From Pseudomonadota bacterium (GTDB lineage Bacteria; Pseudomonadota; Alphaproteobacteria; Rhizobiales; Tepidamorphaceae): 45,414 nt of DNA. The notes under the pieces were generated by a model, which saw only the letters and a program-made list of their open reading frames with translations, was not told where the DNA came from and searched no databases. The first letter of the stretch is position 1, and the number at the start of each line of letters is the position of its first letter. The DNA lies in assembly GCA_023458595.1 (NCBI GenBank), contig JAEWYT010000027.1, positions 1 through 45,414 on the forward strand, in the 5' to 3' direction. Below are positions 16,442-24,973 of this stretch, piece after piece. The translations under genes and the position numbers were made by a program.

Positions 16442-16831
16442 ATTCGGGCCCTCTACACGATCACGGACCTGACGCGCGAGTTCGACGTGACGACGCGCAC
16501 GCTCAGGTTCTATGAGCAGCAGGGGCTGATCGATCCGCTCAGGCGCGGGCGCACGCGCCTCTACAGCGCCGCCGACCGGACGCGGCTCAAGCTGATCCTG
16601 CGGGGAAAGAGGCTCGGCTTCTCGCTGTCGGAGATCCGCGAGATCGTCGACATGTACGATGCCCCGCCCGGCGAGCGGGGGCAGCTCAACCTGCTGATCG
16701 CGCGCATCGCGGAGCGGCGCGGGGAGCTCTTGCAGAAGCGGAGCGACATCGACGCGTCGCTCGCCGATCTCGACGAAGTGGAAAAAGGCTGCCGCGAACG
16801 GCTGGCCTTGCTGGGGAAGGGGACGTCATGA
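16442..16831 (+). CDS. liuR: MerR-family regulator, LiuR-like (probable ATT start)
   Basis: DNA-binding regulator of the MerR family, likely controlling leucine/isovalerate and acyl-CoA degradation genes. The winged-helix domain reads YTITDLTREFDVTTRTLRFYEQQG, then RRGRTRLYSAADRTRLKLIL, and a coiled-coil C-terminus. If the first available GTG (16487) were used, the first helix of the DNA-binding domain would be lost. No ATG, GTG or TTG lies further upstream before an in-frame stop. ATT at 16442 sits where relatives have their initiator, and GGGGAGG precedes it at good spacing, so an ATT start is proposed. The next gene overlaps its stop. The LiuR assignment rests on the neighbouring thioesterase and acyl-CoA dehydrogenase genes. 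Confidence 0.78.
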   Translation: MRALYTITDLTREFDVTTRTLRFYEQQGLIDPLRRGRTRLYSAADRTRLKLILRGKRLGFSLSEIREIVDMYDAPPGERGQLNLLIARIAERRGELLQKRSDIDASLADLDEVEKGCRERLALLGKGTS

Positions 16832-17274
16832 GCGGGTTCGAGCCTCGCGATCCGAACTGGGAAAGCCGCGTTCGCGCGAGCATCGCGCGGCAGGCCTTCA
16901 TGGCGACGCTCGGCGTGGAGGTCGAGCGCCTCGCGCCCGGCGAAGTGGACCTGGCTCTGCCGTTCAGGCCGGATCTCACCCAGCAGCACGGCTTCTTTCA
17001 CGCCGGCACGACGACGACCATCGTCGACTCGGCGGCGGGCTACGCCGCCCTGTCGCTCTATCCGAAGGGCACCGGCGTGCTCACCACCGAGTTCAAGCTT
17101 AACCTGCTGAATCCCGGCAGGGGCGAGCGGCTCGTCGCGCGCGGGCGCGTGGTGAAGCCCGGCCGCACGCTCACGGTCTGCCGGGGAGACGTCTACGGGA
17201 TCGAGGCAGATCGGGAGACGCACGTCGCCACGGGACTGTTCTCGATGATCTGTCTGGAGGGGCTCGATGACTGA
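16828..17274 (+). CDS. PaaI-family hotdog thioesterase
   Basis: Acyl-CoA thioesterase of 148 residues. The hotdog signature QQHGFFHAGTTTTIVDSAAGYAA contains the conserved histidine-glycine turn and the catalytic aspartate on the central helix. The LNLLNPGRGERLVARGRVVKPGRTL strand region follows. It overlaps the regulator by 4 bp at its start and the next thioesterase at its end, so it is the second gene of a tightly packed operon. The substrate is probably a CoA thioester met during branched-chain or aromatic acid breakdown. Confidence 0.88.
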   Translation: MSGFEPRDPNWESRVRASIARQAFMATLGVEVERLAPGEVDLALPFRPDLTQQHGFFHAGTTTTIVDSAAGYAALSLYPKGTGVLTTEFKLNLLNPGRGERLVARGRVVKPGRTLTVCRGDVYGIEADRETHVATGLFSMICLEGLDD

Positions 17275-17752
17275 ACGGGGCGATATCGGCAGGGGAGGCA
17301 TCGGCGGCGGCACGGTGACCTATCGCGGCGCGGTCTATCCCTGGCACTGCGACCACATGGGGCACATGAACGTCATGTGGTACGTCGGCAAGTTCGACGA
17401 GGCGACCTGGGCGTTCTTCTCGGAGAGCGGCCTGACGCCGGCTTATCTGCGCGAGACGAAGCGCGGAATGGCGGCGGTCGAACAGCGGCTGCGCTACCTG
17501 AAGGAGCTTCATGCCGGCGATGTCGTCCACGTGACGACGAGGCTTCTCGAAGCCGCTCCGCGCAAGATCCGCTTCGAGCACAGGATGTTCAACGACGTCA
17601 CCGGCGATCTCGCCGCGACATCCGAACTGACCGGCGTCCATCTCGACGCGGTGGCGCGCCGCGCGACGGCGTTCGAGGACACGGTACGCGCCCTGCTGGG
17701 CGCGCGGCTGCTGCAGGACCGCGACCCGGGTGCGTCGGGAGGCGGCGCTTGA
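17267..17752 (+). CDS. Acyl-CoA thioesterase, 4HBT/YbgC-FadM type
   Basis: Second hotdog thioesterase, 161 residues. The YPWHCDHMGHMNVMWYVGKFDEA segment matches the 4-hydroxybenzoyl-CoA thioesterase family pattern (D-x-x-G-H-x-N). AGDVVHVTTRLLEAAPRKIRFEHRMFN forms the central sheet. The start overlaps the upstream thioesterase by 8 bp, indicating coupling. It is followed by the AidB-like dehydrogenase about 50 bp later. It may release free acids or CoA during branched-chain acyl-CoA catabolism. Confidence 0.87.
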   Translation: MTERGDIGRGGIGGGTVTYRGAVYPWHCDHMGHMNVMWYVGKFDEATWAFFSESGLTPAYLRETKRGMAAVEQRLRYLKELHAGDVVHVTTRLLEAAPRKIRFEHRMFNDVTGDLAATSELTGVHLDAVARRATAFEDTVRALLGARLLQDRDPGASGGGA

Positions 17753-17799
17753 GGTATGATGCGGGCGGCCGCCGGACATAAGGCGGCGCCAACGGGGAG

Positions 17800-19452
17800 A
17801 TGACGATGCGCGATCCGGGCGCGACCCATGAGGTCTTCAACCAGGTGCCGCCGCTCGAGGGCTTCAACGCCTTCCTCCACGACGCCGCGCTCGTCGCGGC
17901 GATGGAGCGGGAGGGCGGCGCGTGGGGCCGCGACCGGCACATCGCGCTCGGCGAATGGGTCGCGAGCGGCCGGACGCAGGAGCTCGCCCGTCTCGCCAAC
18001 ACCTATACGCCCGTGCTGAAGACCTTCGACCGCGTCGGCAACCGCGTCGACGAGGTCGAGTTCCATCCGAGCTATCACGAGCTGATCGGCAAGGCGATCG
18101 CCGAGGAAATCCACGCGCTGCCCTTCGCCGAGCCGCGGCCGGGCGTCCATGTCGTGCGCGCGGGCCTGCATTTCCTCTACAATTTCGCCGAGATCGGCGT
18201 GCTCTGCCCGACGACGATGACGTTCGCCGCCGTACCGACGCTGCGCCAGCAGCCGGATCTCGCCGCCGAGTGGGAGCCGAAGATCGTCTCGGACCGCTAC
18301 GATCCCCGGTTCCTGCCGATGCCGCGCAAGACCGGCGCGACCATCGGCATGGCGATGACCGAGAAGCAGGGCGGCTCGGACGTGCGCGCCAACACGACGC
18401 GCGCGGTGCCGGTCGGTTCCAACGGGGAATACCTGCTCACGGGCCACAAGTGGTTCTGTTCCGCGCCGATGTGCGACGGGTTCCTGACGCTCGCCAACAC
18501 CGACGCCGGGCTTACCTGCTTCTTCGTGCCGCGCTGGACGCCGGACGGGGAGCGCAACGTGTTCCTGATCCAGCGGCTGAAGGACAAGCTCGGCAACAAG
18601 TCGAACGCCTCCTCCGAGATCGAGTACCGCGACACCTGGGCGCGGATCGTCGGCGAGGAGGGGCGGGGCGTACGCACCATCATCGAGATGGTCCACCACA
18701 CCCGCCTCGACACCGGGATCTCGGCTGCCGGCATCATGCGCAACGCGGTCGCCCGCGCGATCCATCACGCGAGCTATCGCACCGCGTTCCAGAAGAAGCT
18801 CGTGGACCAGCCGGCGATGCGTCGGGTGCTCGCCGACATCGCCGTCGAGAGCGAGGCGGCGACGATGCTGGCGATGCGGGTCGCCCGATCCTTCGACGAG
18901 TCCGCGACGAGCGAGTCCGAGCAGGCCTTCTCGCGCATCGCCGTGGCGGTCGCCAAGTTCTGGCTGTGCAAGCGCACGCCGGCGCTGGTCGCCGAGGCGC
19001 TCGAGCTGCATGGCGGCAACGGCTATGTCGAGACCGGCGAGATGGCGCGGCTTTATCGCGAGGCGCCGCTCAACGGCATCTGGGAAGGCTCGGGCAACGT
19101 CATGGCGCTCGACGTCCTGCGCGCGGTCGGCCGCGAGCCCGGCGCCATGGAGGCGCTGATGGCCGAGATGCGGCTCGCCGCGGGCATCGACAGGCGGTTC
19201 GACGCGCATCTGGACAGGATCGGCGAGCGCATCGCCGCGAAGAGGTTCGGCGAGGCGGACGCGCGCCAGATCTCGATGGAGCTGGCGCTCGGCCTGCAGG
19301 GCTCGCTGATGCTGCGCCATGCGCCCGGCTACATGGCCGACGCCTTCTGCGCGACACGGCTCGAGGACGGCATCGGACTGGCGTTCGGCCTGCTGCCGGA
19401 CGGCCTCGACGAGGCCGCGATCGTCGACCGCGCGCGGCCGAAGCTCGATTGA
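17800..19452 (+). CDS. AidB-like acyl-CoA dehydrogenase
   Basis: Large acyl-CoA dehydrogenase, 550 residues, of the AidB subfamily. Resemblance to E. coli AidB is clear across the protein: an N-terminal THEVFNQVPPLEGFN, the TMTFAAVPTL region, GMAMTEKQGGSDVRANTTRA, GHKWFCSAP, KDKLGNKSNASSEIEY, the ELHGGNGYVETGEMARLYRE stretch and SIWEGSGN-like GIWEGSGN. E. coli AidB has been linked to alkylation response and weak isovaleryl-CoA dehydrogenase activity. Here the LiuR-like regulator and thioesterases upstream and isovaleryl-CoA dehydrogenase downstream point to acyl-CoA metabolism. The GAGATG before the start is a weak Shine-Dalgarno. Confidence 0.88.
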   Translation: MTMRDPGATHEVFNQVPPLEGFNAFLHDAALVAAMEREGGAWGRDRHIALGEWVASGRTQELARLANTYTPVLKTFDRVGNRVDEVEFHPSYHELIGKAIAEEIHALPFAEPRPGVHVVRAGLHFLYNFAEIGVLCPTTMTFAAVPTLRQQPDLAAEWEPKIVSDRYDPRFLPMPRKTGATIGMAMTEKQGGSDVRANTTRAVPVGSNGEYLLTGHKWFCSAPMCDGFLTLANTDAGLTCFFVPRWTPDGERNVFLIQRLKDKLGNKSNASSEIEYRDTWARIVGEEGRGVRTIIEMVHHTRLDTGISAAGIMRNAVARAIHHASYRTAFQKKLVDQPAMRRVLADIAVESEAATMLAMRVARSFDESATSESEQAFSRIAVAVAKFWLCKRTPALVAEALELHGGNGYVETGEMARLYREAPLNGIWEGSGNVMALDVLRAVGREPGAMEALMAEMRLAAGIDRRFDAHLDRIGERIAAKRFGEADARQISMELALGLQGSLMLRHAPGYMADAFCATRLEDGIGLAFGLLPDGLDEAAIVDRARPKLD

Positions 19453-19595
19453 GGGGTCGGGCGGGCATGGCGGACGAGACAGGGAGAACCGGAACCCCGA
19501 GAGGCCATCGAGAACCGGACCCGGCGGCCATGCAAGCCTGGCTGTCCATCGCACGGTCGGGGGAGCGCAGCGGAGGGACTCAAGCAGACCTCGTG

Positions 19596-19614
19596 TCCTG
19601 GACTTGATCCAGGA
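19596..19614. repeat. Dispersed palindrome (type 1)
   Basis: TCCTGGACTTGATCCAGGA, identical to the copy at 187-205 including flanking bases. It lies between the two acyl-CoA dehydrogenase genes and may separate their transcripts. Confidence 0.75.
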
Positions 19615-19643
19615 TCCAGATCGGCGGCAGCGTCCGCGCTGGG

Positions 19644-19662
19644 CCCCGGATCAGGTTCGGGG
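19644..19662. repeat. Dispersed palindrome (type 1)
   Basis: CCCCGGATCAGGTTCGGGG has a TCAGG loop and one mismatched stem pair, 30 bp after the preceding palindrome. It repeats the paired layout seen at 118/187. Confidence 0.65.
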
Positions 19663-19700
19663 GACGAGACCGGGAGAACGTCAAGCAAATGAGGGACAGA

Positions 19701-20876
19701 ATGACCCGCCCAAACGACTACCCGAGCCTGAATTTCGACCTCGGCGAGCACGCCGACATGCTGCGCGACACGGTGCGCTCGTTCTCCGACGACGAGATCG
19801 CGCCGATCGCCGCGGAAGTCGACCGCGCCAACGAGTTTCCCCGCCAGCTCTGGCCGAAGCTCGGCGCGCTGGGGCTTCTCGGCATAACCGTCGAGGAGGA
19901 GTACGGCGGCTCCGGCATGGGCTATCTCGAGCACTGCATCGCCATGGAGGAGATCAGCCGCGGCTCGGCCTCGGTGGGCCTCTCCTACGGCGCGCACTCG
20001 AACCTCTGCGTCAACCAGATCCGCCGCAACGGCACCGAGGAGCAGAAGCGCCGCTATCTGCCGGGTCTCGTTTCCGGCGAGAGCCTGGGGGCGCTGGCGA
20101 TGTCCGAGCCCGGCGCCGGTTCCGACGTCGTGTCGATGCGCACCCGCGCGGAGAAGAAGGGCGACCGCTACATCCTCAACGGCTCGAAGATGTGGATCAC
20201 CAACGGGCCGGGCGCCGACACGCTGGTGGTCTACGCCAAGACCGATCCCGACGCCGGCCCGCGCGGCATCACGGCCTTCCTGATCGAGAAGGGCTTCAAG
20301 GGCTTCTCCACCGCCCAGAAGCTCGACAAGCTCGGCATGCGCGGCTCGGATACGGGGGAGCTCGTGTTCGAGGACTGCGAGGTGCCCGAGGAGAACGTGC
20401 TCGGCACCGTCGGGCGGGGCGTCAACGTGCTGATGTCGGGCCTCGACTACGAGCGCGTCGTGCTGGCCGCCGGTCCGATCGGCATCATGCAGTCCTGCAT
20501 GGACGTGGTCATTCCCTACCTGCACGAGCGCAAGCAGTTCGGCCAGCCGATCGGTGAGTTCCAGCTCATGCAGGGCAAGCTCGCCGACATGTACACGCGC
20601 ATGAACGCGACGCGTGCCTACACCTACATGGTGGCGAAGGCCTGCGACCGGGGCGAGACCACCCGCAAGGACGCCGCCGGCGCGATCCTCTACGCGGCCG
20701 AGACGGCCACCTGGATGGCGCTCGAGGCGATCCAGGTGCTGGGCGGCAACGGCTACATCAACGAGTATCCGACCGGCCGGCTGCTGCGCGACGCCAAGCT
20801 CTACGAGATCGGCGCGGGCACGAGCGAGATCCGCCGCTGGCTGATCGGCCGGGAGCTGTTCGCGGAGACGGCATGA
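19701..20876 (+). CDS. ivd: Isovaleryl-CoA dehydrogenase
   Basis: Oxidises isovaleryl-CoA to 3-methylcrotonyl-CoA in leucine degradation, passing electrons to ETF. About 391 residues. GLSYGAHSNLCVNQI, ALAMSEPGAGSDVVSM, ILNGSKMWITNGP and the catalytic glutamate in GLDYERVVLAAGP mark the isovaleryl-CoA branch, where the glutamate sits earlier than in short- and medium-chain enzymes. The C-terminal LGGNGYINEYPTGRLLRDAKLYEIGAGTSEIRRWLIGR is complete. An ATG 12 bp upstream is possible, but AGGGA lies correctly before the chosen one. A repeat-containing 240-bp gap separates it from the AidB-like gene. The next pathway enzyme, MccB, lies about 10 kb downstream. Confidence 0.94.
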   Translation: MTRPNDYPSLNFDLGEHADMLRDTVRSFSDDEIAPIAAEVDRANEFPRQLWPKLGALGLLGITVEEEYGGSGMGYLEHCIAMEEISRGSASVGLSYGAHSNLCVNQIRRNGTEEQKRRYLPGLVSGESLGALAMSEPGAGSDVVSMRTRAEKKGDRYILNGSKMWITNGPGADTLVVYAKTDPDAGPRGITAFLIEKGFKGFSTAQKLDKLGMRGSDTGELVFEDCEVPEENVLGTVGRGVNVLMSGLDYERVVLAAGPIGIMQSCMDVVIPYLHERKQFGQPIGEFQLMQGKLADMYTRMNATRAYTYMVAKACDRGETTRKDAAGAILYAAETATWMALEAIQVLGGNGYINEYPTGRLLRDAKLYEIGAGTSEIRRWLIGRELFAETA

Positions 20877-20976
20877 CGTGACGTAAGCCAAATCATGGTT
20901 TCCACCTGTTAATCAAGCGTTTTGGCTAAACGTTAATCGGAAGCTGCCATGGTCGGTCGCGTTGTAACGGTCGACC

Positions 20977-22059
20977 ATGCAGGGCCCGATGTATCTCGAC
21001 ACCCGCACGATTTTCTTCATGGCGGCGGCGATATGCCTGCCCGTTGCGGGACTGCTGTTCATGTCGTGGTGGCAGAACCGGGCAGAGCGGACGCTCCTTT
21101 GGTGGAGCGGCGCCTTCTTCGTGAGCTCGGCCGGGCTGTCGCTCTACTTCCTGCGCGGCCGGGTGCCGGACCTCGTCACGATCGACGTCGCCAACGCGCT
21201 GGTCGTGGCGGGCATCGCCTTCGGCTGGGCCGGGGCGCGCGCCTTTAACGGAAAGCGCGTCCCTGTTCCGGTCCTGCTGGCCGCGCCGGCGGCATGGCTC
21301 GCGGGTTGCCGGATCCCGGCGATCTACGACGAGCTCTCCCTGCGGATCATCCTGTTCTCGGTGATCTACGCGGCCGGCGCGTTCGCCGCGGCCTTCGAGT
21401 ACTGGCGCGGCCGCGCCGACGGTCTGCTGTCGCGCTATGCGCTGGTCGGGACCTTCACGCTGCTCGGGCTGATCTACGTCGTCAGGACGGCGGCGGTCGC
21501 CGGCATGCCGCCGCAGCGGCCGGCCGACTATCTGCACACCGATCCGGCGATGGCGCTCTTCGTCATGCTGCCGGTCGTTCTGGCGGTGGCGAATGCCGTG
21601 CTCGTCATCGCGGCGACGAAGGACCGCGCCGAGGCCGCCCAGCGCCTCATCGCCGAAACCGATCCGCTGACCGGCATCTTCAATCGCGGTGCGACGCTCG
21701 GCCGGGCCGGCGCGCGGCTGGCGACGGGCGGCGGCGCGATCCTGCTGTTCGATCTCGATCGCTTCAAGCAGATCAACGATACCTTCGGCCATCCGGCGGG
21801 CGACCGCGTGCTGGCCGAGTTCGCGGCCGTCGCTGCGGCGGAGCTTGGCCAGGCGGACGTCTTCGGCCGGATCGGCGGCGAGGAGTTCCTCGCCTTCCTG
21901 CCCGGGGCGACAGAGGAGCAGGCGGTCGGCATAGCCGAGCGCATTCGCGCCGGATTCGCCGACACGCGGATCGAGAAGAGCGGGGTTCGCGTCGCCGCGA
22001 CCGTGAGCATCGGCATCGCGACGACGGAAGCGCCCTCCGAAGACATCGTCCGCTGCTGA
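20977..22059 (+). CDS. Membrane-bound diguanylate cyclase (GGDEF), frameshifted near 3' end
   Basis: Cyclic-di-GMP synthase with about six or seven N-terminal membrane helices (residues ~10-215) and a C-terminal GGDEF domain. The domain starts at DPLTGIFNRGA and includes FDLDRFKQINDTFGH and the active site RIGGEEFLAF. The I-site arginine is not conserved (GQAD in place of RxxD). The reading frame ends in ...EDIVRC. The expected terminal helix (LLIEADRALYGAKEKGRDRV) is encoded in another frame just after, indicating a one-base deletion near 22053. It is either an inactivated gene or a sequencing error. The upstream gap contains TTAA-rich sequence. Confidence 0.8.
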   Translation: MQGPMYLDTRTIFFMAAAICLPVAGLLFMSWWQNRAERTLLWWSGAFFVSSAGLSLYFLRGRVPDLVTIDVANALVVAGIAFGWAGARAFNGKRVPVPVLLAAPAAWLAGCRIPAIYDELSLRIILFSVIYAAGAFAAAFEYWRGRADGLLSRYALVGTFTLLGLIYVVRTAAVAGMPPQRPADYLHTDPAMALFVMLPVVLAVANAVLVIAATKDRAEAAQRLIAETDPLTGIFNRGATLGRAGARLATGGGAILLFDLDRFKQINDTFGHPAGDRVLAEFAAVAAAELGQADVFGRIGGEEFLAFLPGATEEQAVGIAERIRAGFADTRIEKSGVRVAATVSIGIATTEAPSEDIVRC

Positions 22060-22139
22060 TTGAGGCGGACCGGGCGCTCTACGGGGCCAAGGAGAAAGGC
22101 CGCGACCGGGTGCAGTTCTTCGCCGCCAGGGCGGCCTGA
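22060..22139 (+). pseudogene. Out-of-frame C-terminal end of the GGDEF gene
   Basis: Translating in the next frame gives EADRALYGAKEKGRDRVQFF and a stop at the position expected for the end of a GGDEF domain. It is the detached last ~27 residues of the preceding diguanylate cyclase. Confidence 0.7.
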
Positions 22140-22274
22140 CGGGCACCGCGGTTCGCCGTGACGTTTTTGCGCGGAGGGGCGACGCGAATGGCGTTGCGCG
22201 CGCCGATCGCTTGGAACTAACTGGAGCGATCGGCGCCGCGTTTCCGGCGCGGCGATCCAAAGGTCCACCCGTCC

Positions 22275-23474
22275 ATGCCCTCCCACGTCCGCGCGCCCGC
22301 GGGACTGCACACAGCGCGGCTTCCGGGCCGCTGGGTGTTCGCCACCCTTTTCCTGCTGGAGTCGATCGCAAGGGCGTCGATCGCCGCCGTCATTCCGATC
22401 CAGGCCTACGACCTCCTGCAGAACGAGCAGGCGGTCGGCACGCTCTACACGATCCTCGGCGTCGCCGGCCTCGGCACGACCATGATGCTGCCGATCCTCG
22501 CCAGGATGATGCCGCGGCGCTGGCTCTATTCGCTCGGCTGCCTCGGGCTGGCGCTGGCGTCGGCCGCCTTCATGCTGCACGACCTCGTCGGGCAGGTCGC
22601 CGGCATGTTCCTGCGCGTCTTCGGGGCGGCCGCGCTGTCGGTGACGCTGTCGCTCTACATCCTCGACGCGATCGGCAAGCGCGACCTGGTGCGAACGGAG
22701 TCGCTCCGGCTCGCGCTCTCGACGGCGGCGTGGACGGCCGGGCCGTGGCTCGGCGTCTACCTCTACACGACCTACGGATACGCCGTCGCCTTCGGCTGGT
22801 CCGGCGCCTGGGCGCTGGTCCTGCTCGCCACCTTCTGGGCCTTCCGCCTGAGCGACAGCCCGCTGCGCCCGGGACCGGCGAAGCCGGTCAATCCGGTCGC
22901 CAACATCGCGCGCTTCGTCGCCCAGCCGCGCCTCAGGCTCGCCTGGCTGATCGCCTTCATGCGGTCCTGCTTCTGGTCGACCTTCTTCGTCTGGGTGCCG
23001 ATCATGATGGTCGCCGGCGGCGAGGGAAACCTGGCCGGCGGCCTCGTCGTCTCGGCGGGAAACGCCACGCTGTTCTCGACGCTGTTCTGGGGACCCCTGG
23101 CGCAGCGCTTCAGCCTCAGATGGATCATCGCCGGCAGCTTCCTCGGGATCGGCCTGGGCTCGTTCGCGGCGGGCCTCGTGGACCCGTCCTGGCCATGGAT
23201 CGCGGGCGGCTTCCTGGTCTTCGCGTCGCTGTTCGCCGCCGCCCTCGACGGGCTCGGCGGCATACCGTTCATGCGGGCGGTGCGCTCCTACGAGCGCGCG
23301 CAGATGACGTCCGTCTACCGCACCTATCTCGACGCCTCCGAACTGGTGCCGCCGCTCGTCTACACGGTGCTGCTGGTCTGGTTCGACCTCAGGGCGATCT
23401 TCATCGTTCTGGGGCTCGCCCAGCTCGCCGTGGCGGTCGTCGCCTGGCGGCACCTGCCGCGCTCGATGCGGTGA
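22275..23474 (+). CDS. MFS transporter
   Basis: Twelve-helix secondary transporter of 399 residues. Hydrophobic segments are regularly spaced: WVFATLFLLESIARASIAAVI, GTLYTILGVAGLGTTMML, two halves joined by a loop around SDSPLRPGPAKPVNP (~residue 195-210), and LVPPLVYTVLLVWFDLRAIFIVLG near the end. The short ARMMPRRW loop after helix 2 is the equivalent of the MFS motif A position, though degenerate. The substrate is unknown. Its stop is 6 bp from the end of the convergent cation-efflux gene, with no terminator between them. Confidence 0.8.
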   Translation: MPSHVRAPAGLHTARLPGRWVFATLFLLESIARASIAAVIPIQAYDLLQNEQAVGTLYTILGVAGLGTTMMLPILARMMPRRWLYSLGCLGLALASAAFMLHDLVGQVAGMFLRVFGAAALSVTLSLYILDAIGKRDLVRTESLRLALSTAAWTAGPWLGVYLYTTYGYAVAFGWSGAWALVLLATFWAFRLSDSPLRPGPAKPVNPVANIARFVAQPRLRLAWLIAFMRSCFWSTFFVWVPIMMVAGGEGNLAGGLVVSAGNATLFSTLFWGPLAQRFSLRWIIAGSFLGIGLGSFAAGLVDPSWPWIAGGFLVFASLFAAALDGLGGIPFMRAVRSYERAQMTSVYRTYLDASELVPPLVYTVLLVWFDLRAIFIVLGLAQLAVAVVAWRHLPRSMR

Positions 23475-23480
23475 GCCCCG

Positions 23481-24854
23481 TCAGTTCGCGCCGAGCGGTT
23501 CGGCGTGGGCGATGACCCGGCAGACCTCGGGCATCTCCTTCCGGAAGGCGTGCTCCAGGGCGTCGACGGCCTCGTGGACGGCGTCGACATGGGTCGACGG
23601 GTCGACGCGGCAGTGGAAGGTGACGAAGACGCCGTGCTCGTTCTGGCGGGCGCGGACGTTGTGGACCTCGGTCAGCATGCGGGTAGCGGGCGCGAGCCGG
23701 GTCAGCGCATCGAGATAGGCGCCGAGACGGTCTTCGGGAACGTCGCGGCCGGCGAGCGTCGCGATCTGGAGGGGCTCGATGTGGCTTTCCACCTCGACGT
23801 CGGTGCCCAGCTCGGCGGCGATCGACTGCTCGAGCGCGTCGGCGAGCGCGTGCGCCTCGCCGAGGGGCATACGGCCGTCGACCTCGATGTCGAAGCTCAC
23901 CGAAAGCCGCTCGCCGATGTGCTGGACGGTGACGTGATGAACGGCGAGGCCGCGCCGGCGCGAGATCAGCATCACCTTGTCGAAGATCGTCTCGTCGTCG
24001 AGCTGGACGGGATGGGCGGTCACGCTGACGTCGGCTTCGGGGAAGGCCTCGCGGATCGCGGCGACGAGACGGTTCTGGACGCCCTTGACCCGGTCGAAAG
24101 GCAGGGTGCGGGCGATCAGCACGTCGATGTCCACGAACAGCGTGGCCCCGCCCGGACGCACGCGCAGGCGATCGAGGGACAGCACGCCGTCCGTGTCGTT
24201 GGCGATCCGGGCGATGCGCTCGTAGGCGCCGACGGGGGCTGCGTCCATCAGCGTGTTGATGGTGCGCTTGCCGAGGCGCCAGCCGGCCAGGCAGACGAAG
24301 ATGGAGACCCCGACCGCGGCGACGGCGTCGGCCCAGGGGTATCCGGCCCAGGTCAGACCGAGGCCCGCCAGCACGACCATCGAGCTCAGCATGTCGGAGG
24401 AGAAATGCAGCGCGTCGGCTTCCAGCGCCTCGCTGTTGTGCTTCCTCGCGACGCGGCGCAGCGCGCGGGCGCGGTTGAAGTCGATGACGATGGAGGCGGC
24501 GATCACGCCGATGGCGATCCAGGTGACCTCGACGTGGACCTCCTGGAACAGGAGCCGCTTGCCGGCTTCCCATATGATCCAGGCGCTGGTCAGGAACAGG
24601 AGCCCCGTCTCGGCGAGCGCGGCGACGCTCTCCACCTTGCCGTGACCGAAATGATGCGTCTGGTCGGGCGGGCGGTCCGAGATACGAACGGCGGCATAGG
24701 TGATCGCGGTCGCGCCGAGATCGAGCAGGCTGTGGACGGCCTCGGACAGTATGCCGAGGGAGCCCGTCAGCAGGCCGACGGCGAATTTCGATGCCGCGAG
24801 CAGGCCGCTCGCGAACAGCGACAGCAGTGCGACGGTCTGCTTTTCATGCGACAC
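23481..24854 (-). CDS. Cation diffusion facilitator with triplicated cytoplasmic domain
   Basis: Divalent-metal/proton antiporter. The six-helix domain (~residues 8-190) holds the binding-site residues H41 and D45 (EAVHSLLD) and H150 and D154 (ALHFSSD). This H-D-H-D set, as in ZitB, favours zinc, whereas FieF has D-D-H-D. HHFGHGK lies in the first loop. The C-terminal part is about 260 residues, roughly three times the usual, and reads as three successive ferredoxin-like CTDs (FVDIDVLIARTLPFD..., VSFDIEVDGRMPLGEAHAL..., VTFHCRVDPSTHVDAVHEAV...). GTG starts exist here and 66 bp upstream; this one gives the normal MSHEKQTVALLSLF and has AGGAC before it. Confidence 0.88.
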   Translation of the reverse strand: MSHEKQTVALLSLFASGLLAASKFAVGLLTGSLGILSEAVHSLLDLGATAITYAAVRISDRPPDQTHHFGHGKVESVAALAETGLLFLTSAWIIWEAGKRLLFQEVHVEVTWIAIGVIAASIVIDFNRARALRRVARKHNSEALEADALHFSSDMLSSMVVLAGLGLTWAGYPWADAVAAVGVSIFVCLAGWRLGKRTINTLMDAAPVGAYERIARIANDTDGVLSLDRLRVRPGGATLFVDIDVLIARTLPFDRVKGVQNRLVAAIREAFPEADVSVTAHPVQLDDETIFDKVMLISRRRGLAVHHVTVQHIGERLSVSFDIEVDGRMPLGEAHALADALEQSIAAELGTDVEVESHIEPLQIATLAGRDVPEDRLGAYLDALTRLAPATRMLTEVHNVRARQNEHGVFVTFHCRVDPSTHVDAVHEAVDALEHAFRKEMPEVCRVIAHAEPLGAN

Positions 24855-24973
24855 GGGCAAAGGTCCTGTGCGATAGCCGGGCTGGCTCGCTCCGATCCGT
24901 CCGCTCAATATCGGCAGCACGGGGCGTTCGCAATGATGGCGAGCCGGATCGGCCGAAATTCGGGAGAGGCAGG

